A DNA stretch of 7,868 nt, from NCBI GenBank assembly GCA_045642225.1, contig JAZUIN010000070.1, positions 1 through 7,868 of the forward strand, read 5' to 3'. Under the pieces are notes generated by a model. The model made no database searches, had not been told where the DNA came from, and saw only the letters and a program-made list of their open reading frames with translations. How positions within the stretch are numbered: position 1 is the stretch's first letter; each line of letters begins with the position of its first letter. The position numbers were made by a program, and so were the translations under genes. Below, one piece after another: positions 1 through 5,863 of this stretch. The DNA is from RUG191 sp045642225. Lineage in GTDB: Bacteria; Bacillota; Clostridia; Lachnospirales; Lachnospiraceae.

Positions 1-443
1 AACTTCCAGAAGGAAAACCAACAAAAGGCAATATCCTTCCTGAATTCTTTGATGCTTTCGTCGAAGATAAATTAGTGCAGCCGACATTCATTTACGAGTA
101 TCCAGTAGAAATATCTCCGCTCGCAAAACGCTGCCCTGACAGACCTGAATTTACCGAGCGCTTTGAATTCTTTATTAATTGTACAGAATTCGGTAACGCA
201 TTTAGTGAACTTAACGACCCTATCGACCAGCGCGGCAGATTTGAACGCCAGGTTGCAGAGCGTAAGGCTATTGAGCCTGATGCAAAATGCCAGGTTGATT
301 ATGACTTTGTTAATGCACTTGAGTACGGTATGCCTCCAACAGGAGGCCTCGGCATCGGCATAGACAGAACAATTATGCTCTTAACAGACAGCGCAAGCAT
401 TAGAGACGTTCTGTTGTTCCCGACAATGAAGCCGACCGAGTAG
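1..443 (+). CDS. lysS: Lysine--tRNA ligase, class II, C-terminal part (5' end outside window)
   Basis: This is the C-terminal part of class II lysyl-tRNA synthetase, a cytoplasmic enzyme that charges tRNA-Lys with lysine using ATP. The frame is open from base 3 and ends at TAG 441-443. The residues read through the class II catalytic core: QPTF, then YPVEISPLAK, then the segment around FINCTEFGNAFSELNDP, and finally motif 3, GLGIGIDR, whose arginine contacts ATP. The protein stops soon after FPTMKP, the usual end of bacterial LysRS, so the 3' end is intact. An internal GTG at 75 is not the real start because the homologous sequence continues upstream to the window edge. No restriction-modification gene is co-oriented closely behind it; several hundred bases of non-coding DNA follow. 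The gene is visibly richer in GC than the island genes and is probably resident chromosome. Confidence 0.96.
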   Translation, partial: LPEGKPTKGNILPEFFDAFVEDKLVQPTFIYEYPVEISPLAKRCPDRPEFTERFEFFINCTEFGNAFSELNDPIDQRGRFERQVAERKAIEPDAKCQVDYDFVNALEYGMPPTGGLGIGIDRTIMLLTDSASIRDVLLFPTMKPTE

Positions 444-492
444 GAAAGCGGAGCGTTAGCGTAGCCCTGCGAGGGCGGCGAATGCATGCGAA

Positions 493-533
493 GGGCGAGT
501 TTCGTCCTTTATAAGGACGAAAGAAACGAGCCC
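493..533 (+). other. GC-rich stem-loop downstream of lysS
   Basis: TTTCGTCCTT (500-509) pairs perfectly with AAGGACGAAA (513-522) over a three-base loop, and GGGC (493-496) can close it with GCCC (530-533). No T-tract follows, so it is not a classic intrinsic terminator. It sits in a GC-rich stretch (444-560) with a further small hairpin, CCCT-GCG-AGGG (464-474). This could be the lysS 3' UTR structure or part of a dispersed intergenic repeat; one window cannot decide. Confidence 0.5.
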
Positions 534-615
534 GAAGTCGTAGAAGCCGGAAGGATAGTCTAAAACCGGACATGCTTGAAATTTTAATGTCGGTTAACGC
601 AAATCTCATAATTTC

Positions 616-642
616 GTGCACCATGTGCACCAGTTGTGCACC
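616..642. repeat. Three direct copies of GTGCACC
   Basis: GTGCACC occurs at 616-622, 625-631 and 636-642, with spacers of 2 and 4 bases. The GTGCAC core is palindromic. Twelve bases later is TATGAT (654-659), which resembles a -10 box without a good -35. The cluster could therefore be an operator for the transcript that includes structured RNA copy 1. No regulator for it is visible here. Confidence 0.4.
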
Positions 643-686
643 CAAAAATGTTGTATGATTGAAAGCGGTGTTTTAGGAAAAATTAT

Positions 687-716
687 AGACGGCAGGGCTG
701 AAAAGCTCTGCCGTCT
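687..716 (+). other. Perfect 13-bp stem-loop with GAAA tetraloop
   Basis: Bases 687-699 pair with 704-716 through the whole stem, with one G-T pair (696/707), closed by a GAAA tetraloop (700-703). On the + strand only two T's follow before GGC, so termination of lysS transcripts here is possible but unconvincing. On the - strand the hairpin is followed by TATAATTTTT, a better terminator tail, but no - strand gene is seen that would need it. It lies 21 bases before structured RNA copy 1 and may be that RNA's own 5' domain. Confidence 0.55.
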
Positions 717-737
717 TGGCGTCTTATAAGTAGTTTT

Positions 738-846
738 AGTCGTGCCGGCCGTAAGGCGGGCTCGAGGCGCAGGGTGCGCAGCACTCTGCAAGATAAAAGT
801 AGCAGCTCCTGTCGGAATTGCATTAGCAATTCGGTCAGGGGCTGTA
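738..846 (+). ncRNA. Structured RNA candidate, copy 1 (unassigned family)
   Basis: Three helices can be drawn, all matched by copy 2 near 5912-6029. Helix A pairs AGTC (738-741) with GGCT (759-762), then GCC with GGC around the loop GGCCGTAA (747-754). Helix B is GCAGGGTG (769-776) with CACTCTGC (782-789) around a five-base loop. Helix C has an outer stem 802-811/836-845, a symmetric internal loop TCG/GGT (812-814/833-835) and a perfect inner stem GAATTGC/GCAATTC (815-821/826-832) with loop ATTA. The G-T pairs (for example 773/785 and 807/840) would be A-C mismatches on the other strand, so the RNA reads on +. No long reading frame is credible here. The 5' end may reach back to about 665 if TATGAT (654-659) is its -10. 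No T-tract follows helix C, unlike copy 2. I do not recognise the family. Confidence 0.68.
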
Positions 847-872
847 CACTTATTGTCTGTAGACTTTTAGTC
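847..872 (+). promoter_or_regulatory. Tandem C-box operator of the restriction-modification system
   Basis: Two C-box-like sites lie in tandem: CACTTATTGTC (847-857) and the perfect palindrome GACT-TTT-AGTC (862-872), separated by four bases with a central GT (TGTA). This matches the known layout of PvuII/Esp1396I-type C-boxes, which are GACT-N3-AGTC pairs around a short GT-containing spacer. The left site is imperfect and the right site overlaps the -35. The C-protein gene starts 43 bases downstream. The family model is activation from the left site and repression when the right site fills. Confidence 0.8.
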
Positions 873-889
873 TGCTATTGGTGTAATAC
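860..889 (+). promoter_or_regulatory. Candidate promoter of the C protein-nuclease operon
   Basis: A weak -35, TAGACT (860-865, four of six matches), lies 18 bases before TAATAC (884-889). The -35 lies inside the right C-box, as expected for a C-dependent, self-limiting promoter. The predicted start near 896 gives a short leader containing GGAGG at 902-906. Confidence 0.5.
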
Positions 890-914
890 TTACATATAAA
901 TGGAGGAACTATCT

Positions 915-1130
915 ATGGACATAATTAAAGTCTTTGGGACTAATGTGCGAAAATATCGAACAGATTTAGGAGTATCGCAGGAGAAATTTGCTGAAATGTG
1001 CTGCTTACACCGTACTTATATTAGTGATATTGAAAGATTTAGAAGAAGCATTTCTTTAGAAAATGTTCAAAAGATTGCCGATGCACTTGGTGTTGAAGTA
1101 TATAAGTTATTTATTGAACTGGAGAAATAG
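915..1130 (+). CDS. XRE-family C protein, controller of the restriction-modification system
   Basis: This 71-residue protein is almost entirely one Cro/C1-type helix-turn-helix domain. Family signatures are VRKYRTDLGVSQEKFAE (helices 1-2), RTYISDIERFRR (recognition helix and following turn) and ISLENVQKIADALGV before LF, which are typical of C proteins of Type II restriction-modification systems. Such proteins bind as dimers to C-boxes upstream of their own gene and control C and nuclease transcription; matching C-boxes lie at 847-872. I chose ATG 915 because GGAGG (902-906) lies eight bases upstream of it. The in-frame ATG at 900 precedes that ribosome binding site and would add five residues. 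The nuclease gene follows after three bases, so the genes are co-transcribed. Confidence in the regulator role is high; direct binding is inferred from the operator match. Confidence 0.9.
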   Translation: MDIIKVFGTNVRKYRTDLGVSQEKFAEMCCLHRTYISDIERFRRSISLENVQKIADALGVEVYKLFIELEK

Positions 1131-1133
1131 TAT

Positions 1134-1880
1134 ATGAAATATGAATTAAAAGAACAAATTGAAATTCTTCTCAACGATTCTGGAGTTGACCAATCAGTTA
1201 TTGATGAATTTAAAGTGAAAGAATCAGTGAGTCCGTTTAATTATGAAAGTCGAGCAATGGCATATCTTCTATCAACTGGCAAGTTGAGTTTTAATGATTA
1301 TGTTGCTATGGATGATCAGTATTGTAAGCAGAGTAAAGAAGAAAATAAATATCTGTATTTATTTGATATGGCTCCTCGTACTTTTGGTCAGACTTGGGGA
1401 GAAAAACATATTAGAAAATTATTTCCAGAGTTTTTGCAGGCTACCAAAACTAATTTACTGAAGGTAGACCCAGATTTTGATGGCGAATATGACTTATGGA
1501 TTGAAGATATTCATGTTGAAGTAAAAGCTTGCAGGGCAAATAGCACAACATCAAAGGACAGTTTATCAAATAGAGCATATTCCCACAGGGAAGCAAAAGA
1601 GGCTAATTTTAAATATCATTATCAGCAGCTTAAACCAACATGCTGCGACGTATTTATTTGGATAGGTGTATGCAAAGATGAATTACTATATTGGGTATTA
1701 ACTAGTGAAGAATTAAAAGAAACGAATAAGCTTGGGCCTCAACACAGAAATAAAGAAACAGGTATCGCAGATACAGAAGTATTTGAGGGGCAGGTTTTCA
1801 TGACAGAAGAAGAGCTAGCACCTTTTATGGTAAATGAGAAAGATATATTGAATGTGGTAAAAGAAAAAGGTGGGAAATAG
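1134..1880 (+). CDS. Type II restriction endonuclease, PD-(D/E)XK fold (subunit 1)
   Basis: This 248-residue protein is a probable DNA endonuclease. The active-site pattern is EYDLWIEDIHVEVK: Asp120, then Glu129 and Lys131 as the ExK half of the PD-(D/E)XK motif. A preceding helix, TWGEKHIRKLF, carries Glu90, a common position for an extra metal-site acidic residue. The later strand CDVFIWIGV (171-179) fits the restriction-enzyme core. GGAG (1121-1124) lies nine bases before ATG 1134 and overlaps the end of the C gene, so expression is coupled to the C protein, which delays nuclease production until the methyltransferase has acted. The specificity cannot be read from sequence, and I do not recognise a named enzyme. 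It shares the EYDL...EVK layout and a QH-x-NK...EGQ segment with the next gene, suggesting that the two are related. Confidence 0.82.
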   Translation: MKYELKEQIEILLNDSGVDQSVIDEFKVKESVSPFNYESRAMAYLLSTGKLSFNDYVAMDDQYCKQSKEENKYLYLFDMAPRTFGQTWGEKHIRKLFPEFLQATKTNLLKVDPDFDGEYDLWIEDIHVEVKACRANSTTSKDSLSNRAYSHREAKEANFKYHYQQLKPTCCDVFIWIGVCKDELLYWVLTSEELKETNKLGPQHRNKETGIADTEVFEGQVFMTEEELAPFMVNEKDILNVVKEKGGK

Positions 1881-1881
1881 T

Positions 1882-2424
1882 ATGAGTAAAGTTGATGACT
1901 TTAGAAATGGTATATTTACGCTTCATACTCGTCGCTTTGGTATGGTTGCGGAACTAATGATAAAGAAGCAATATGGATTTGATGATTCAAATTGTAGTGA
2001 GTATGATTTATATGATCCAAAAAATAAAAAATGCATTGAGGTGAAATTTTCAAGAGTTCTAAAAACGAATAGAACAAAGATAAATTCTAAAAATGTAGTA
2101 ACTCAATGCATCAATGCTTCTTCTTTAAAGACACGTGCTTTATCATCAATAGAAATAGATAAACATAAATTTGACAGCAATATTCAGCAAATTAAATGTG
2201 GCAATTTTGATAATCTTTATTACGGACTATTCTTTACGGATAAAATAGAAATTTATCGATTGACAAAAGCTAAAGTTAAAAAAGTCACAGGATACTCAGA
2301 TTATCAACATAGTGGGAATAAAGGCGAAGGCCAGTTCCATATAAATAATAATACCATTGCGGAGCATAGAAAGTATTTAATAAAGGCTCTTACATATGAA
2401 GAGCTTTATGATTTGCTTAAATAA
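1882..2424 (+). CDS. Second PD-(D/E)XK restriction endonuclease or nuclease subunit 2
   Basis: This 180-residue protein is a second, smaller probable nuclease. SEYDLYDPKNKKCIEVK gives Asp42 and Glu53-x-Lys55, a complete PD-(D/E)XK core, and Glu24 in the helix RRFGMVAELMIKKQYG may complete the metal site. It continues with the strand-rich NLYYGLFFTDKIEIYRL and a conserved-looking QHSGNKGEGQFHIN. ATG 1882 is preferred because AGGTGG (1868-1873) lies eight bases upstream; an in-frame GTG at 1870 has no such site. It begins one base after the previous stop codon, so translation is probably coupled. Similar motif order in the two proteins suggests a heterodimeric enzyme such as the BbvCI or Bpu10I type, or a nuclease plus an accessory. 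Which is right is unknown. Its stop codon directly abuts the stop codon of the opposing methyltransferase. Confidence 0.78.
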   Translation: MSKVDDFRNGIFTLHTRRFGMVAELMIKKQYGFDDSNCSEYDLYDPKNKKCIEVKFSRVLKTNRTKINSKNVVTQCINASSLKTRALSSIEIDKHKFDSNIQQIKCGNFDNLYYGLFFTDKIEIYRLTKAKVKKVTGYSDYQHSGNKGEGQFHINNNTIAEHRKYLIKALTYEELYDLLK

Positions 2425-4584
2425 CTATTCTAAGAATAAATTGTCATTTGCCATTACGTTATTGATGATTTGATATTCAGCTTCAGTTAGGTTAAAAGTA
2501 TCAGCAATTTCTTTATCTATTTTGTTGTAAATATTGTTGATTGTTGTTAGCGATGATTCTGCAAGAATGGAGTCTACCATTGCTATTATAGTATGTTGGC
2601 GTTTCGCATTGATTACAGGAATTGGGATTTGCTCAATATGTGAGCGCAATACTTTTACTGAATTGAATTGTTTCTTAAAATAGAATTGTGCAATTCTAGA
2701 ATTCAATATGGCCAGAATATATTTTATATCAAGTCCCGGTATATGTGGGATTAGTATATTACAGCTATTTAATGAAAGTGTTTGTTTATCATCGTAAGCG
2801 AAAACAAGTTGGTTGCAAATAAAACGATATAGTAATTTTTCTTTTGCTCTATACATTTCTGCAGGTGCAACTTGTTGGAAAGAGTCAGGCTTAAACGTTA
2901 TATAATTAGTTGCCTCTTTTTTTCTATATTTGAATAAATCAGATCCTTTGAGTACGATTTCATTCTGCTTAGTTTTAGTTGTAGAGATGTAATTTTTGTT
3001 ATTTCCAGTGACTATACCAAGGGCGAATTCAGATTGTCCAAGCAGATTTGTACTTTCAACGCCAGTTTCGATTTTTTGTAAAATTCTATATTCTTCATCA
3101 GATGTCATAAACGAAAAATATTCAGAAGATATTTTTCGTTCGTTTTGAATAGAGAATGATCTATTCCCATCATTGACAACCAAGCCTATTGACGAAAACG
3201 GTCTGTTTGTGTGTATTATTTGTAAGATAATACATGGGCACTGAACTTTGTCAAAAGCATTCCCTAGAAATTCAATATACTGTATGGAATTTTTGTTTAT
3301 GAGGATTTGGCGAACTGGAGCATGTGCTTTGACATTTAAAAATGCTTCAGGCAACACAAATGATAAAACTCCATTTGCTGATAAAGTATTTAATGCTTTT
3401 TCTACAAAAACATCATAAGATTCTATGTTATTACCTGTAGCACATTTATAAGTGTTTCGCAGGTTTAATTTTTCGTTTTCAGAAAAATCATATCCCCATG
3501 GCGGGTTTCCAATAACGAAATCAAATTGATTATTATGGAATTCTGTTAAGTAGTCAGCTTTGGTTATATGTGAATAAATTTGTTTTTTATTTGTTGTTTC
3601 ATATTTTAAAGCGTAATTTATTCGTGCGATAAGCACGCTGATTTCATCTATATCGTTTCCGTATACGCATGTACTTGGAATTTGTTCTGGAAGTTGTAGA
3701 ATAAAATTTCCTGTCCCACAGCAGGGATCTAGTATTGTTTTGTTTGTCAAATCATTTGTTGTAAAAAGATTTGTGCAGAGTTTTCTTACAACATTTGTTG
3801 GGGTATAGTATACCCCTGTTGCTTTTCGGTTTCCAATATTTTTTAAAGAAATATAAATTAAACCCAAAATATCTTCATTTTTTTCGTATATGAATTTATT
3901 AGTAAATAGCTTCGGGTATTTAATTACGGTTTTTTCTGATTCTTTAGAAATGCTAATTAAGTCTTCAATTAAAAAAGTGTAAGGTGTTGCGCTTTTTGCA
4001 TCTTTATAGTTTAGTAGATTTACTACTTGTATATAGTTATTCTTGTCGGCAATTATTTGAAGTGCCGCATCTGCTATTAAAGCAATAATTAGGCTCTCAT
4101 CAACCTCTATATTTTCTTCTTGTAATGTATTTAATAGGTTTTGTACTACTTTAATGTTTTCTGAAGAATCTGATATATATGAATTATATATATCATTTCC
4201 GCTCACATATTTTTTATTTCTTCTACTTTTTAATGCAGCATTTTTTCCACTAAAAATTTCTTTTTTTAATTCACTGCAATAATCTTTTGTAAAATAGCAA
4301 GTTTTCTTATTTGTTGACGATGGGATTAGTTTGCCAAGCTTTATCCAATTTCTTCCTGTTGCTAAAGATATTGATAATTCATTGCACAAATCATTTAAAG
4401 TTAACATATTTTCCATTTTAATTGAGCAACGTTCATCAATAGGCTTTTCTGCATTTTGGGGTATCAGCCAAACATTACTTATTCTTTGAGCCCCTGAAAT
4501 GCGTCCATTCTCACAAAGCTTTTGGACTCTGCGTTCTGATATATTAAACTTTTCAGCTGTCTCTTTTACAGATAGTAGTTCCAT
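2425..4584 (-). CDS. Type II DNA N6-adenine methyltransferase, gamma class, with N-terminal HTH modules
   Basis: This 719-residue enzyme protects host DNA by moving a methyl group from S-adenosylmethionine to adenine N6 in the recognition site. Motifs run in gamma-class order: motif X GVYYTP (257-262), motif I DPCCGTGNF (286-294), GNDID (309-313), catalytic NPPW (360-363) and FVLPEAFL (409-416). A TaqI-like target-recognition region follows (about 510-680, with GIVTGNNKNYIS, NSCNILIP and ILNSRIAQFYF). Before these lie two helix-turn-helix modules: LSVKETAEKFNISERRVQKL (4-23) with WLIP at 39-42, and LTLNDLCNELSISLATGRNW (61-80). They are unusual for a plain methyltransferase and could bind its own promoter. 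There is no N-terminal nuclease motif, so it is not a Type IIG fusion. GGAGG (4590-4594) precedes the start. It has its own promoter, with no C-box. Confidence 0.93.
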   Translation of the reverse strand: MELLSVKETAEKFNISERRVQKLCENGRISGAQRISNVWLIPQNAEKPIDERCSIKMENMLTLNDLCNELSISLATGRNWIKLGKLIPSSTNKKTCYFTKDYCSELKKEIFSGKNAALKSRRNKKYVSGNDIYNSYISDSSENIKVVQNLLNTLQEENIEVDESLIIALIADAALQIIADKNNYIQVVNLLNYKDAKSATPYTFLIEDLISISKESEKTVIKYPKLFTNKFIYEKNEDILGLIYISLKNIGNRKATGVYYTPTNVVRKLCTNLFTTNDLTNKTILDPCCGTGNFILQLPEQIPSTCVYGNDIDEISVLIARINYALKYETTNKKQIYSHITKADYLTEFHNNQFDFVIGNPPWGYDFSENEKLNLRNTYKCATGNNIESYDVFVEKALNTLSANGVLSFVLPEAFLNVKAHAPVRQILINKNSIQYIEFLGNAFDKVQCPCIILQIIHTNRPFSSIGLVVNDGNRSFSIQNERKISSEYFSFMTSDEEYRILQKIETGVESTNLLGQSEFALGIVTGNNKNYISTTKTKQNEIVLKGSDLFKYRKKEATNYITFKPDSFQQVAPAEMYRAKEKLLYRFICNQLVFAYDDKQTLSLNSCNILIPHIPGLDIKYILAILNSRIAQFYFKKQFNSVKVLRSHIEQIPIPVINAKRQHTIIAMVDSILAESSLTTINNIYNKIDKEIADTFNLTEAEYQIINNVMANDNLFLE

Positions 4585-4609
4585 ACAATCCTCCTTCTTT
4601 ATAATAATT

Positions 4610-4638
4610 ATTATATACGCTTTGACGAATATTGTAAA
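4610..4638 (-). promoter_or_regulatory. Sigma-A promoter of the methyltransferase gene
   Basis: On the - strand, TTTACA (4638-4633) and a perfect TATAAT (4615-4610) are separated by exactly 17 bases. The start codon is at 4584 and the ribosome binding site lies between. This is a strong constitutive-looking promoter, consistent with early methyltransferase expression. Its -35 overlaps the inverted repeat at 4636-4671. Confidence 0.75.
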
Positions 4639-4671
4639 TATTAATACATGATATAGAATGTATTAATATTT
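4636..4671. promoter_or_regulatory. Perfect 14-bp inverted repeat, candidate methyltransferase operator
   Basis: AAATATTAATACAT (4636-4649) is an exact inverted copy of bases 4658-4671 across an eight-base spacer. It covers the -35 and upstream side of the methyltransferase promoter, so a protein bound here should repress that gene. The N-terminal HTH modules of the methyltransferase are the nearest candidate ligand. This is inference from position. Confidence 0.55.
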
Positions 4672-4750
4672 TATGTAATATATTTATAAATAATAAGTTC
4701 AATGTTTATCTTTCAAGCAGATATGGCTCTGAGCAGAACTCTGTACATCG

Positions 4751-4779
4751 TTGACAATATTAGGAATTGATTTTATTAT
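4751..4779 (+). promoter_or_regulatory. Sigma-A promoter of the DUF2806 gene
   Basis: A perfect TTGACA (4751-4756) and TATTAT (4774-4779, five of six) are spaced by 17 bases. The predicted start near 4786 gives a leader of about 40 bases before ATG 4828. The gene is therefore expressed independently of the C protein. Confidence 0.75.
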
Positions 4780-4827
4780 ATAGATGATATATTACATATT
4801 TATTTTAAATTGAAAGATGAGAGAACT

Positions 4828-5811
4828 ATGGGTGAATTAGTTGAAACTGCAAAAGCATTGGCTTCTCCGGCAACGAAATTGATAGAAGTTATAAGTAGAG
4901 GTATAGGAACTTTATATGAACCTCACAAAATCAGGAAACTGGCTGATGCCGAAGCATATAGAATTGGTGTGTTGACAGAAGCTGTTTCTCAAAATGCGCC
5001 CGTTCCAATAACTTACAACAGTAACGGGATTCAAATTGATTCCAGTGATTACGAGGAACTTCAAAAGCGAGCGGCACAAAGATTTGTTCATCAGGAAACG
5101 CAAAGACAATATAATATCGAAAGTATAGCTGATAAAGCATATGATTTTTTGCCACAAGACGGAGATTCGTCAAATGAGACTGTGTCTAACGATTGGATTT
5201 CTAGATTTATTTCTTCTGCAGAAGATGTGTTTGATGAAGATATACAGCATATATGGGCAAAAATCTTAGCAGGTGAAATACAACATCCGCGAACATATTC
5301 CTTAAGAACATTGGAAACACTTAAGAACCTTTCTAAAGAAGAGGCGATTCTATTTAGTAAGATTTGTCCATATATTATTTCTGATGAATTTTTGCCAAAT
5401 GATGATGCGTATATAGAGAGCATAGGGTTAAATTATTCAAATATAGTATTGCTAGATGAATGTGGACTAATAAATTCGTCCGGCTTAATTACTAAAAATA
5501 TGGAAATTAAGCCAATCAACAGTTTAGTTTTTAAGAACGACCAACTTGTACTATGTGCTTCATCTAAAACTGAGGCAAATAAAAAACTTAGTTTTAATGT
5601 TTTTTTGTTATCAAAAACTGGGCAAGAATTATATCATGCGATAAAAACAAATCAAGCCAATGATGAATTTTCTGGATACGCTAGAAGATTAGTAAAAAAG
5701 GATAAAGATATTAGTTTTTCTTTGCACAAGATAAAAAACATTCAGAATGGGAATATACACTACGATCCTGAAGACTTGTTAGCTTTTAATGATGCTGATT
5801 CAGATCTTTAG
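4828..5811 (+). CDS. DUF2806-like protein, probable defence-island accessory
   Basis: This 327-residue protein has no known biochemical function. Its features resemble the DUF2806 family as I remember it: an N-terminal helical KLIEVISRGIGTLYEPHKIR segment, then NDWISRFISSAEDVFDEDIQ (121-140), IWAKILAGEI (142-151) and SLRTLETLKNLSKEEA (158-173). The C-terminal half looks alpha/beta and is less conserved in appearance. No signal peptide, membrane segment or nuclease motif is evident. ATG 4828 is preferred, with a weak AGATGAGAG ahead of it; an in-frame TTG at 4810 would add six residues and has no ribosome binding site. It is divergent from the methyltransferase and sits between it and structured RNA copy 2. 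Its neighbourhood suggests a role in phage defence or in modulating the restriction system, but nothing in the sequence proves this. The family label has not been checked by search. Confidence 0.72.
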   Translation: MGELVETAKALASPATKLIEVISRGIGTLYEPHKIRKLADAEAYRIGVLTEAVSQNAPVPITYNSNGIQIDSSDYEELQKRAAQRFVHQETQRQYNIESIADKAYDFLPQDGDSSNETVSNDWISRFISSAEDVFDEDIQHIWAKILAGEIQHPRTYSLRTLETLKNLSKEEAILFSKICPYIISDEFLPNDDAYIESIGLNYSNIVLLDECGLINSSGLITKNMEIKPINSLVFKNDQLVLCASSKTEANKKLSFNVFLLSKTGQELYHAIKTNQANDEFSGYARRLVKKDKDISFSLHKIKNIQNGNIHYDPEDLLAFNDADSDL

Positions 5812-5863
5812 GCAGTATAGCCATTTTTGTTACATTTATTGCATTATTGGCAAGGGCTTAATA

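Noticed and set aside
400..791. Two - strand reading frames after lysS (400-645 and 606-791)
   Set aside because: They overlap the lysS end, hairpins and RNA copy 1, have no ribosome binding site, and their residues (Arg/Ser-rich) look like translated structured DNA.
738..846. Known riboswitch, T-box, SRP RNA, 6S RNA, retron or CRISPR-related RNA
   Set aside because: None of their signature sequences is present, there is no reverse transcriptase, Cas gene or repeat array in the window, and the two copies do not precede a common metabolic gene.
900..914. ATG at 900 as the start of the C protein
   Set aside because: GGAGG lies after it, at 902-906, and is spaced correctly for ATG 915.
2425..4584. 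Type IIG (fused restriction-methylation) or Type I HsdM assignment
   Set aside because: No PD-(D/E)XK motif is present before motif X, separate nucleases are encoded next door, and no HsdS or HsdR is seen.
4690..4750. A third RNA copy between the methyltransferase and DUF2806
   Set aside because: Short GCAGA and CTCTG strings occur but none of the three helices can be formed.
5091..5423. A 110-residue - strand frame inside the DUF2806 gene
   Set aside because: It lies antisense to a gene with family-like motifs and its own promoter and shows no domain or ribosome binding site.
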